Positions 9,551 to 17,052 of a stretch of 64,000 bases of DNA are shown here, piece by piece (positions within the stretch are counted from its first letter, which is position 1; every line of letters starts with the position of its first letter). The stretch is from Streptomyces omiyaensis (GTDB taxonomy: Bacteria > Actinomycetota > Actinomycetes > Streptomycetales > Streptomycetaceae), in NCBI RefSeq assembly GCF_014650895.1, contig NZ_BMVV01000003.1:372001-436000 (forward strand), given 5' to 3'. The notes beneath the pieces are model-generated. The model saw only the letters and a list, made by a program, of their open reading frames with translations, did no database searches and had not been told where the DNA came from. A program made the translations under genes and the position numbers.

Positions 9551-9571
9551 CCCGTCCGCCGCGCTGTCCGT

Positions 9572-9590
9572 TCGTCCACATGGTGGACGA
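9572..9590. promoter_or_regulatory. Palindromic operator before leuB
   Basis: TCGTCCACATGGTGGACGA has perfect 8-bp arms around ATG. It ends four bases before the -35-like GTGTCA of the leuB promoter, which is where an activator or repressor would bind. The cognate protein is unknown. NdgR, encoded in this window, is one candidate, but its inferred site before leuC looks different. Confidence 0.55.
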
Positions 9591-9593
9591 TGC

Positions 9594-9622
9594 GTGTCAG
9601 ACGATGGGACGAAGAGTAGGGT
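9594..9622 (+). promoter_or_regulatory. Leaderless promoter of leuB
   Basis: GTGTCA (9594-9599), a 17-base spacer, then TAGGGT (9617-9622), followed by six bases and the leuB ATG. Transcription would begin at or next to the start codon. There is no clear ribosome site before leuB, consistent with a leaderless mRNA. Confidence 0.6.
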
Positions 9623-9628
9623 GCCGCC

Positions 9629-10669
9629 ATGTCTCACAGCATCAATCTCGCAGTCATTCCCGGCGACGGCATCGGCCAGGAGGTCGTGGCCCAGGGCCTC
9701 AAGGTCCTCGCGGCCGCGCTTCCCCAGGACGTGAAGCTGGAGACCGAGGAGTACGACTTCGGCGCCCGGCGCTACCACGCCACCGGTGAGACCCTCACCG
9801 ACGCCGACCTGGACTCCCTCAAGAAGCACGACGCCATCCTGCTCGGTGCGATCGGCGACCCCTCGGTCCCGTCCGGCGTCCTGGAGCGCGGCTTCCTCCT
9901 GAAGCTGCGCTTCGCCTTCGACCACCACGTCAACCTGCGCCCCTCGAAGCTGCTCCCCGGCGTCGCGACCCCGCTCGCCGGCCAGCCCGCGATCGACTTC
10001 GTCGTCGTCCGCGAGGGCACCGAGGGCCCGTACACGGGCAACGGCGGCACCATCCGCAAGGGCACCGAGCACGAGGTCGCCACCGAGGTCTCGGTCAACA
10101 CCGCCTTCGGCGTCGAGCGCGTGGTCCGGGACGCCTTCGCCCGCGCCCAGGCCCGCCCGCGCAAGAAGCTGACGCTGGTCCACAAGAACAACGTGCTGAC
10201 CTTCGCCGGCCACCTGTGGACGGACGTCTTCAACCGGGTCGCCGGGGAGTTCCCCGAGGTCACCACGGACTACCTGCACGTCGACGCCGCGACGATCTTC
10301 CTCGTCACCGACCCGGCCCGCTTCGACGTGATCGTCACCGACAACCTGTTCGGCGACATCATCACCGACCTCGCCGCGGCCGTCTCCGGCGGCATCGGCG
10401 TCGCCGCCTCGGGCAACATCAACCCGAGCCGCGACTTCCCGTCCATGTTCGAGCCGGTCCACGGCTCCGCGCCGGACATCGCGGGCCAGGGCAAGGCCGA
10501 CCCCACGGCCACCGTCCTCTCCGTCGCCCTCCTCCTGCGCCACCTCGGTCACGAGGCCGAGGCCGCCCGGGTCGAGGCGGCCGTCGAGGCCGACCTCACC
10601 GAGCGGGGCGCCGCCGTCCGCACGACGGACGAGATCGGCGACGCGCTCGCCGCGCGAGTAGCGAGCTGA
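9629..10669 (+). CDS. leuB: 3-isopropylmalate dehydrogenase
   Basis: NAD- and Mg-dependent oxidative decarboxylation of 3-isopropylmalate to 2-ketoisocaproate in leucine synthesis. It may also act on methylmalate made through the cimA route to isoleucine. The 346-residue protein has the N-terminal [13 protein letters not shown], the substrate-binding [10 protein letters not shown] and the metal-binding Asp residues in [13 protein letters not shown]. It ends at a T-containing terminator and is followed by ilvE with its own upstream region. Confidence 0.97.
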   Translation: MSHSINLAVIPGDGIGQEVVAQGLKVLAAALPQDVKLETEEYDFGARRYHATGETLTDADLDSLKKHDAILLGAIGDPSVPSGVLERGFLLKLRFAFDHHVNLRPSKLLPGVATPLAGQPAIDFVVVREGTEGPYTGNGGTIRKGTEHEVATEVSVNTAFGVERVVRDAFARAQARPRKKLTLVHKNNVLTFAGHLWTDVFNRVAGEFPEVTTDYLHVDAATIFLVTDPARFDVIVTDNLFGDIITDLAAAVSGGIGVAASGNINPSRDFPSMFEPVHGSAPDIAGQGKADPTATVLSVALLLRHLGHEAEAARVEAAVEADLTERGAAVRTTDEIGDALAARVAS

Positions 10670-10695
10670 CCCGCGCGCGCCACTGACACCACAGA

Positions 10696-10735
10696 GCAGC
10701 CGCCGGGTCTCCCAGACGCCCGGCGGCTGCTTCGT
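10696..10735 (+). terminator. Terminator after leuB
   Basis: A perfect 12-bp stem GCAGCCGCCGGG / CCCGGCGGCTGC (10696-10707, 10719-10730) with an 11-base loop, followed by TTCGT, 27 bases after the leuB stop. Confidence 0.85.
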
Positions 10736-10814
10736 CGTACGCGACCGCGGGGCGCCGGGCCCCTCTGACCCCCCCCTTTCGCCGGATCGCGCACACCCGC
10801 GCCGCGTACACCCG

Positions 10815-10844
10815 TTTCGCCCACCGGCCCCCCCGAGCGATAAT
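10815..10844 (+). promoter_or_regulatory. Possible promoter of ilvE
   Basis: GATAAT (10839-10844) is a good -10 in an otherwise GC-rich stretch. The -35 candidate TTTCGC (10815-10820), 18 bases upstream, is poor. It would give a leader of about 70 bases before ilvE. Confidence 0.35.
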
Positions 10845-10919
10845 CGAACGTGGGGCCGTGGCATGCGGGCACGCCGTGGGCGCGGTCCGACCCACACAAC
10901 CGGTGAAGGACACGCACTC

Positions 10920-12011
10920 ATGACCAAGCCCTCGATCGAGCTCAAGCCCTCCTCCAGCCCGCTGTCCGCCGCGGAGCGCGAGGCGATCCTGGTCAACCCG
11001 GGATTCGGCCGCCACTTCACCGACCACATGGTCACCATCCGCTGGACCGAGGGCCGCGGCTGGCACGACGGCCAGCTCGTGCCGTACGGCCCGCTCTCCC
11101 TCGACCCGGCGACCAGCGTCCTCCACTACGCGCAGGAGATCTTCGAGGGCCTGAAGGCCTACCGCCGTCCGGACGGCTCGGTCGCCTCCTTCCGGCCGGA
11201 CGCCAACGCCCGCCGCTTCCAGTACTCCGCCCGCCGGCTCGGCATGCCGGAGCTCCCGGTCGAGACCTTCATCGAGGCCTGCGACGCCCTGGTCCGCCAG
11301 GACGAGGCGTGGGTCCCGCCGCACGGCGGCGAGGAGTCCCTCTACCTGCGCCCCTTCATGATCGCCACCGAGGTCGGTCTCGGCGTCCGCCCGGCCAACG
11401 AGTACCTCTTCGTCGTCATCGCCTCCCCGGCCGGCGCCTACTTCCCGGACGGCGTCAAGCCGGTCGCGATCTGGGCCTCCGAGGACCGCGTCCGCGCCGT
11501 CCCCGGCGGCGTCGGCGACGCCAAGACCGGCGGCAACTACGCCGCCTCGCTGCTCGCCCAGGCCGAGGCCGCCGAGAAGGGCTGCATCCAGGTCGCCTAC
11601 CTCGACGCCGTCGAGCACAAGTGGGTCGAGGAGCTGGGCGGCATGAACCTGTACTTCGTGTACGGGAACAAGATCGTCACCCCCACCCTCACCGGTTCGC
11701 TGCTCGCGGGCATCACCCGTGACTCCCTCCTCCAGGTCGCCCGTGACCTCGGCTACGAGGCGGAGGAGACCCGCGTCTCCATCGACCAGTGGCAGGAGGA
11801 CTCCGCGAACGGCAGCCTCACCGAGGTCTTCGCCTGCGGCACCGCCGCCGTCATCACCCCCGTCGGCACGGTCAAGTCGGCCCGCGGCGAGTGGAAGCAG
11901 TCGGACGGCGAGCCCGGCGAGGTCACGATGAAGCTGCGCGAGGCCCTGCTCGCGATCCAGACCGGCAAGGCCGAGGACACCCACGGCTGGATCCACCAGC
12001 TGGGCAAGTGA
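10920..12011 (+). CDS. ilvE: Branched-chain amino acid aminotransferase
   Basis: PLP enzyme (fold type IV) that transfers an amino group between glutamate and the keto acids of Val, Leu and Ile, the last step of all three pathways. The 363-residue protein has the [14 protein letters not shown] segment, the PLP lysine in [13 protein letters not shown] and the [15 protein letters not shown] cofactor loop. The ATG follows GAAGGA at 10905-10910. An in-frame ATG at 10863 would add 19 non-homologous residues. It converges with the NCS1 permease gene, with only 6 bp between stops. Confidence 0.96.
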   Translation: MTKPSIELKPSSSPLSAAEREAILVNPGFGRHFTDHMVTIRWTEGRGWHDGQLVPYGPLSLDPATSVLHYAQEIFEGLKAYRRPDGSVASFRPDANARRFQYSARRLGMPELPVETFIEACDALVRQDEAWVPPHGGEESLYLRPFMIATEVGLGVRPANEYLFVVIASPAGAYFPDGVKPVAIWASEDRVRAVPGGVGDAKTGGNYAASLLAQAEAAEKGCIQVAYLDAVEHKWVEELGGMNLYFVYGNKIVTPTLTGSLLAGITRDSLLQVARDLGYEAEETRVSIDQWQEDSANGSLTEVFACGTAAVITPVGTVKSARGEWKQSDGEPGEVTMKLREALLAIQTGKAEDTHGWIHQLGK

Positions 12012-12017
12012 CCCCGG

Positions 12018-13442
12018 TCAGTCGACCAGTGCGCCCGGGACGGCCTCCGTCCCGGGCGCGTCGCGTTCCGGCGCCGGGGTGAGGACCGCGTACAGCAGAC
12101 CGCCGGTGAGCCCGGACAGCACGAAGCTGCAGTCGATCCCGCCGGTCAGGGCGAGCAGCGGGCCCTCGTACAGCGGGGTCGAGACGGCGGCGAGCCCCAC
12201 TCCCGCGCCGAGCGCCCAGGAGGCGGTGGCGCGCGGGTGCCAGCCGGCCGCGTACCAGTAGATCCCGCCCCGTGAGCGCCGGTTGTAGACCTGGAGCGCC
12301 TCGGGGTCGTACGCGCCCCGGCAGCGCAGGTGTCCGATGAGCGTGATGACCGCCCACGGGGTGCCGATCGCCGTCAGGAGCAGCACGAACGAGGTCATCG
12401 CCGACTGGGCGTCCGAGGCGAAGTGCCCGAGGAAGACGAAGCCGGTGGCGACCGCCGCCACCACGAGGGTGGCCCGGGCGCGGGTGGCCCGGGGCAGGAT
12501 CGCGTCCAGGTCGAGGCCCATCGAGTACAGCATCAGACCGGCGTTGCCGACCGATCCCGCGGTGGCGGCGATCAGCAGCGGGACCAGGTACCAGCCGGGG
12601 GAGGCGGCGACCAGCGGTCCGGCGTAGTCGAGCCCGGCGCGCGCGGCGAGCGCCGTGAACGTGCCGAAGAGCTGCGGCACCAGCAGGCCGACGAGGAGCC
12701 CGAGACAGGTGGCGCGCCAGACCGTCCGGGCGCTGTGCCGGGCGGGGGAGACGTACCGGGTGTAGTCGCCGAGCAGGGTGATGAAGGCGACCGGGCCGCT
12801 GAGGCCGGCGGCGACCGCCGAGAGCATCCAGGTCGGCCAGAAGGAGCCGAGCAGGTACGGGGTGTCCGGCACGGGCGCGGCGGTGAAGTCCCCGGCGTAG
12901 GCGAACAGGCCCACCGCGAGCAGGACGGTCATGCCGACCGCGAGCGCCTTGCTGAGCCGGAGCAGCAGCCGGTAGCCGTACACGGCGCCCACCACCGTGC
13001 AGGCCGCGAGCAGCGCGTAGACGGCGGCGTGCGTTCCGTCGCCGGTGGAGAGGCCGGTCAGGCGGGCGAGGGTGCCCACCATGACGTCGCCGCCGATCCA
13101 GAGGGTCAGGGCGGTGTAGCCGAGGGAGAGCAGCAGCCCCACCACCGAGCCGACGAGCCGGCCGCGGACGCCGAAGAAGGCGCCGGAGGAGGTGGAGAGG
13201 TTGGTGGCGGTGCGCAGGGACACCAGCGCCAGCGGGGCGGTGACGGCGACGCCCGCGACGGTGCCGGCGACCACGGAGGTCACCGAGCCCCACAGGCCGA
13301 GCCCGAAGGAGACGGGCAGCCAGCCGAAGACGATCACCCCCAGGCAGAGGTTGGAGCCGAGCAGGATCGCGACGAGGTCGCGGGGGCCGCTGGTGCGTTC
13401 GGCCTCGGGGATGGTGTCGACTCCGCGCTGTTCGATCGCCAT
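12018..13442 (-). CDS. NCS1-family cytosine/purine-type permease
   Basis: The 474-residue membrane protein has about 12 hydrophobic segments and resembles CodB-like NCS1 transporters (LLGSNLCLGVIVFGWLP in TM1, then FITLLGDYTRY in the middle, then GTPWAVITLIGH late in the protein). NCS1 carriers import nucleobases and related nitrogen compounds with H+ or Na+. It is divergent from agmatine deiminase, with two similar operators between them, so its cargo may be agmatine or a related compound and not cytosine (inference). Start ATG at 13442; a GGAGG-like site (plus strand ACCTCCGG at 13446-13453) precedes it. Confidence 0.9.
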   Translation of the reverse strand: MAIEQRGVDTIPEAERTSGPRDLVAILLGSNLCLGVIVFGWLPVSFGLGLWGSVTSVVAGTVAGVAVTAPLALVSLRTATNLSTSSGAFFGVRGRLVGSVVGLLLSLGYTALTLWIGGDVMVGTLARLTGLSTGDGTHAAVYALLAACTVVGAVYGYRLLLRLSKALAVGMTVLLAVGLFAYAGDFTAAPVPDTPYLLGSFWPTWMLSAVAAGLSGPVAFITLLGDYTRYVSPARHSARTVWRATCLGLLVGLLVPQLFGTFTALAARAGLDYAGPLVAASPGWYLVPLLIAATAGSVGNAGLMLYSMGLDLDAILPRATRARATLVVAAVATGFVFLGHFASDAQSAMTSFVLLLTAIGTPWAVITLIGHLRCRGAYDPEALQVYNRRSRGGIYWYAAGWHPRATASWALGAGVGLAAVSTPLYEGPLLALTGGIDCSFVLSGLTGGLLYAVLTPAPERDAPGTEAVPGALVD

Positions 13443-13473
13443 GGGACCTCCGGGGAAGCGGTCGGGGAAGTTT

Positions 13474-13558
13474 TTGAGTGCTGCTCAATGTGACGTGGGC
13501 CAGTACTGCCCGTCAATCCTTGGAAGACTCCTTCTCAACATTTAGAGTGTCACTCAAA
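13474..13558. promoter_or_regulatory. Two matching operators between permease and agmatine deiminase
   Basis: Site 1 TTGAGTGCTGCTCAA (13474-13488) and site 2 TTTAGAGTGTCACTCAAA (13541-13558, with perfect GAGTG/CACTC arms) share the pattern TNGAGTG...CTCAA. They flank the AT-richer divergent promoter region, one near each gene. The TetR gene 50 bp beyond agmatine deiminase is the obvious candidate repressor (inference). Confidence 0.65.
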
Positions 13559-13637
13559 CAGCGGGTGCACGACGTGCGACCGACCGCCACGAGCCCGTCC
13601 CCCCGAACAGCCGCCAACCTCCCCGAGGACCACGCCC

Positions 13638-14657
13638 ATGACCGCGTACCGCATGCCCGCCGAGTGGACCCCGCACGAGCGGACCTGGATGGCCTGGCCC
13701 AGCCCCAACCCCACCTTCACCGACGAGGAGGAGCTGGCCGCGGCCCGCGGGGCCTGGGCCGCCGTGGCCCGCGCCGTCCGCCGCTTCGAGCCGGTGACGA
13801 TGGTGGTCGCCCCCGGCGACCGCGAGGGCGCCCGCGCCCTCCTCGGCGACGACGTCGAGCTGGTCGAGCACGAGCTCGACGACGCCTGGATGCGGGACAT
13901 CGGCCCCACCTTCGTCACCGACGGCACCTCCCTCGCCGCCGTGGACTGGGTGTTCAACGGCTGGGGCGCCCAGGACTGGGCGCGCTGGGAGCACGACTCG
14001 CAGATCGCCCGCCACGTCGCCGGCGTCGCCGGCGTCCCCGTGCGGAGCAGCTCCCTGGTGAACGAGGGCGGCGGCCTCCACGTCGACGGCGAGGGCACCG
14101 TGCTGCTCACCGACACCGTCCAGCTCGGCTCCGGCCGCAACCCCGAGTGGACCCGCGAGGAGGTCGAGCGGGAGATCCACGACCGGCTCGGCACCACCCG
14201 GGCGATCTGGCTCCCGCACGGCCTCGCCGGCGACTACGGCATGTACGGCACCCAGGGCCACGTCGACATCGTCGCCGCCTTCGCCCGCCCCGGCACCGTC
14301 CTCGTCCACAGCCAGCAGGACCCCCGCCACCCCGACTACGAGCGCTCCCGGCTCTACGTGGACCTGCTCCGCGCCCGGACCGACGCCCAGGGCCGCCCCC
14401 TGGAGGTCATCGAGGTGCCCGCCCCCACCGTCCTCAAGGACGAGGAGGGCGACTGGGTCGACTACTCCTACATCAACCACTACCTCTGCAACGGCGCCGT
14501 CATCCTGTGCGCCTTCGACGACCCGCACGACGAGCTCGCCGCCGAGATCTTCCGCCGGCTCTTCCCGGACCGCGAGGTCGTCCTGGTCGACGCCCGCACG
14601 ATCTTCGCGGCCGGCGGCGGCATCCACTGCATCACCCAGCAGCAGCCGGCCGTCTGA
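13638..14657 (+). CDS. aguA: Agmatine deiminase
   Basis: Hydrolyses agmatine to N-carbamoylputrescine and ammonia, opening arginine-derived polyamine use. The 339-residue protein belongs to the porphyromonas-type peptidyl-arginine deiminase/AguA superfamily: MPAEWTPHERTWMAWP at the start, DAWMRDIGPTFV, the NEGGGLHVDGEG segment, HGLAGDYGMYGTQGHVD, and the catalytic Cys in AAGGGIHCITQQ near the C-terminus. The usual carbamoylputrescine amidohydrolase gene is not adjacent. The ATG lies downstream of GAGGAC. It is the first gene of a likely regulated group with TetR and MFS genes. Confidence 0.93.
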   Translation: MTAYRMPAEWTPHERTWMAWPSPNPTFTDEEELAAARGAWAAVARAVRRFEPVTMVVAPGDREGARALLGDDVELVEHELDDAWMRDIGPTFVTDGTSLAAVDWVFNGWGAQDWARWEHDSQIARHVAGVAGVPVRSSSLVNEGGGLHVDGEGTVLLTDTVQLGSGRNPEWTREEVEREIHDRLGTTRAIWLPHGLAGDYGMYGTQGHVDIVAAFARPGTVLVHSQQDPRHPDYERSRLYVDLLRARTDAQGRPLEVIEVPAPTVLKDEEGDWVDYSYINHYLCNGAVILCAFDDPHDELAAEIFRRLFPDREVVLVDARTIFAAGGGIHCITQQQPAV

Positions 14658-14707
14658 CCGACCGCTCGGGCGGGGGTCCGTCCGGCGCCATCCTGTAGAA
14701 CGTACGA

Positions 14708-15337
14708 GTGAGTCAGCGCAGCAACCAGGCCCCCGCCCCCCGCCGCCGCAACCAGGCGGCCCCGCCCCGCGAGGACGTCTTCGCGGCGGCGATGGACACC
14801 GTCGCCGCGCGGGGGCTCGACGGGCTGACCATGGCCGGACTCGGCCGGCAGGTCGGGATGAGCAGCGGTCACCTCCTCTACTACTTCCGCACCAAGGACG
14901 AGCTGCTGCTCCAGACGCTGGAGTGGAGCGAGGGCCGGCTCGGGGCCGAGCGGGGCGCGCTGCTCTCCGGCCCCGGCAGCCCCCGCGAGCGGCTCGACGG
15001 CTACGTGGACCTGTACGTGCCCACCGGGCCGCGCGACCCGCACTGGACGCTCTGGCTGGAGGTCTGGAACCGGTCGCAGAACGCCGACGACGACGCCCGC
15101 GCCCGCCAGGCCGCCATCGAGCTCGCCTGGCACCGGGACCTCGTCGCGATCCTCGCCGAGGGCGTCTCGCGCGGCGCCTTCCGCCCCGTCGACGCGGACC
15201 GCTTCGCCGCCCGCACGCGCGCCCTCCTCGACGGCTTCAGCGTGCACGTCGCCGTCGGGATCCCCGGCACGGGACGGGGCGAAGTCCTGGCCCAGGTGCG
15301 GGAGTTCATCGACGAAACCCTGATTCCGCGACCGTAA
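14708..15337 (+). CDS. TetR-family repressor
   Basis: The 209-residue protein has a basic N-terminal tail, the TetR helix-turn-helix (residues about 25-65, GLDGLTMAGLGRQVGMSSG then LLYYFRTKDELL) and a ligand-binding domain with the BetI-type HWTLWLEVWNRS pattern. The GTG start has no strong ribosome site; TAGAAC lies six bases upstream and may be a leaderless -10. It stands 50 bp after agmatine deiminase and 75 bp before the MFS gene, so it probably controls this group through the TNGAGTG...CTCAA sites. The ligand is unknown. Confidence 0.9.
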   Translation: MSQRSNQAPAPRRRNQAAPPREDVFAAAMDTVAARGLDGLTMAGLGRQVGMSSGHLLYYFRTKDELLLQTLEWSEGRLGAERGALLSGPGSPRERLDGYVDLYVPTGPRDPHWTLWLEVWNRSQNADDDARARQAAIELAWHRDLVAILAEGVSRGAFRPVDADRFAARTRALLDGFSVHVAVGIPGTGRGEVLAQVREFIDETLIPRP

Positions 15338-15412
15338 CGCACGCAAGTACTCCCGATCGTTGCCCCCTGCACCCTTGTCCGCCGCGGGGGCGCTCCGGCA
15401 CGGTTCCGGGCC

Positions 15413-16768
15413 ATGGGACGAGATCACTGGAAGAAGATCTGGATCGGCTCGGCCGGGAACATGGTCGAGTGGTTCGACTGGTTCGTGTACGCCAGCTTCG
15501 CCGTCTACTTCGCGGGCGCCTTCTTCCCCGAGGGCGACGACACCGCCAAACTCATGAACACCGCCGGCATCTTCGCCGTCGGCTTCTTCATGCGCCCCGT
15601 CGGCGGCTGGCTCCTCGGCCGGGTCGGCGACCGGAAGGGCCGCAAGGCCGCGCTCACCCTCACCGTCACCCTGATGTCCGCCTCGGCGCTGCTCATCGCC
15701 GTCGCCCCCACCCACGCCGTCGCGGGCTACGGCGGTGCCGCCGTCCTCCTCGTCGCCCGCCTCCTCCAGGGCCTCTCCGTCGGCGGCGAGTACGCCGCCA
15801 GCGCCACCTACCTCACCGAGGCCTCCGCCCCCGGCCACCGCGGCTTCGCCTCCAGCTTCCAGTACGTCTCCATGACCGCCGGGCAGGTCCTCGGCCTCGG
15901 CCTCCTGCTCGTCCTCCAGCAGACGATGTCCACCGAGGCCCTGCACTCCTGGGGCTGGCGCATCCCCTTCGTGATCGGCGCCCTCGGCGCCGCCGTCGTC
16001 TTCTACCTGCGGCGGAACATGCTGGAGACCGAGGTGTACGAGGAGACCGCCGACGCCGGCGTGGCCCCCGGCCGACAGGGCACCCTGCGCGCGCTCTGGG
16101 ACCACCGGCGCGAGGCCTTCCTCGTCGTCGCCCTCACCATGGGCGGCACGGTGGCCTACTACACGTACACCACCTACCTCACCAAGTACCTCTCCAACAG
16201 CGCCGGGCTGCCGAAGCAGACCGCCACCCTCGTCTCCTTCTGCGCCCTGATCGTCTTCGCCTGCCTCCAGCCGCTCGCCGGCCGGCTCTCCGACCGGATC
16301 GGCCGCCGGCCCCTCCTCGTCACCTTCGCCGTCGGCTCCACCGTCCTGACCGTCCCGATCCTCACGATGCTGAAGCGCGCCGACTCCTTCTGGCCCGCCC
16401 TCGGCCTCTCGCTCCTCGCGCTGCTCGTCGTCACCGGCTACACCTCGATCAACGCCTGCGTGAAGGCCGAGCTCTTCCCCACCGGCATCCGCGCCCTCGG
16501 CGTCGCCCTGCCCTACGCGATCGCCAACGCGCTCTTCGGCGGCACCGCCGAGTACGTCGCCCTCTGGTTCAAGAACGCCGGCGTCGAATCCGGCTTCGCC
16601 TGGTACGTGGCGGGGTGCGCGGCCGTCTCGCTGATCGTCTACCTGACGATGCGGGAGACCCGCGACATCGACCTCGCCCGGGTGGGCGCCACCGGCGGAA
16701 CCGGGGCCCCCGGACCGGGTCCCGTGCCCCCGGTCCGGAAGGAGACCGCCGTGGATTCCGCATCGTGA
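15413..16768 (+). CDS. MFS transporter, metabolite:H+ symporter (MHS) type
   Basis: The 451-residue, 12-TM protein has the MHS signatures near the N-terminus (GNMVEWFDWFVYASFAVYF), the loop motif GRVGDRKGRKAAL, RLLQGLSVGGEYAAS, and the later repeat GRLSDRIGRRPLL. Relatives import alpha-ketoglutarate, proline/betaine, citrate or shikimate. A dicarboxylate or amine-derived acid is a fair guess here given the agmatine deiminase neighbour. The tail after residue about 415 is hydrophilic. ATG chosen at 15413; no strong ribosome site is visible. Confidence 0.9.
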   Translation: MGRDHWKKIWIGSAGNMVEWFDWFVYASFAVYFAGAFFPEGDDTAKLMNTAGIFAVGFFMRPVGGWLLGRVGDRKGRKAALTLTVTLMSASALLIAVAPTHAVAGYGGAAVLLVARLLQGLSVGGEYAASATYLTEASAPGHRGFASSFQYVSMTAGQVLGLGLLLVLQQTMSTEALHSWGWRIPFVIGALGAAVVFYLRRNMLETEVYEETADAGVAPGRQGTLRALWDHRREAFLVVALTMGGTVAYYTYTTYLTKYLSNSAGLPKQTATLVSFCALIVFACLQPLAGRLSDRIGRRPLLVTFAVGSTVLTVPILTMLKRADSFWPALGLSLLALLVVTGYTSINACVKAELFPTGIRALGVALPYAIANALFGGTAEYVALWFKNAGVESGFAWYVAGCAAVSLIVYLTMRETRDIDLARVGATGGTGAPGPGPVPPVRKETAVDSAS

Positions 16769-16799
16769 GATCCGCGTCCTGAACCGCGCGGGCCTGTGG

Positions 16800-16805
16800 C
16801 AGACT
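16800..16805 (+). promoter_or_regulatory. -10 element of the cimA leader transcript
   Basis: CAGACT lies exactly six bases before the GTG of the leader peptide, the layout of leaderless promoters. CTGAAC (16779-16784) is a possible -35 with a short 15-base spacer. Confidence 0.4.
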
Positions 16806-16811
16806 GCGGGC

Positions 16812-16868
16812 GTGCTTGCTACCACGATGATTATCGGCAGCAGCGCGCCGGTCCGCAGTGACCGCTGA
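16812..16868 (+). CDS. Putative attenuator leader peptide of cimA
   Basis: GTG opens an 18-codon reading frame MLATTMIIGSSAPVRSDR ending in TGA. It places Thr-Thr-Met-Ile-Ile in a run, including the rare codon ATT, ahead of the gene for the first committed step from pyruvate to isoleucine. GGTCCGC at 16850-16856, inside codons 13-15, can pair with GCGCAGACC at 16918-16926 (two-base bulge), which overlaps the 5' arm of the terminator. A ribosome stalled on the Ile codons would leave this antiterminator free. This is the standard attenuation logic. The reading is inference from sequence. Confidence 0.6.
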   Translation: MLATTMIIGSSAPVRSDR

Positions 16869-16924
16869 ACCCCGGGACCCCACCCCCGCGGCGGCGGCCA
16901 CCGTGCCCCAGACCCGCGCGCAGA

Positions 16925-16950
16925 CCTCTCGCACCCGCGAGGGGTTTTTT
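16925..16950 (+). terminator. Attenuator terminator before cimA
   Basis: Stem CCTCTCGC / GCGAGGGG (16925-16932, 16937-16944) with loop ACCC, directly followed by six T (16945-16950) and then CGTTTTCC. It is the clearest T-tailed terminator in the window, and it lies after a leader peptide and 103 bases before the cimA ATG, with no upstream gene that needs ending there except the leader. Confidence 0.85.
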
Positions 16951-17052
16951 CGTTTTCCGGCCCCACCCACGCCGGAGACGGACGGCGCGTGAGAATGGGG
17001 GCAAGTGGATCCATACCTTCCGGAGCCACATCCGACAGGAGCCAACACAGTC

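Noticed and set aside
12018..16768. Biosynthetic gene cluster around agmatine deiminase
   Set aside because: Only one enzyme, one regulator and two carriers are present; this is a small catabolic unit, with no synthase or tailoring enzymes.
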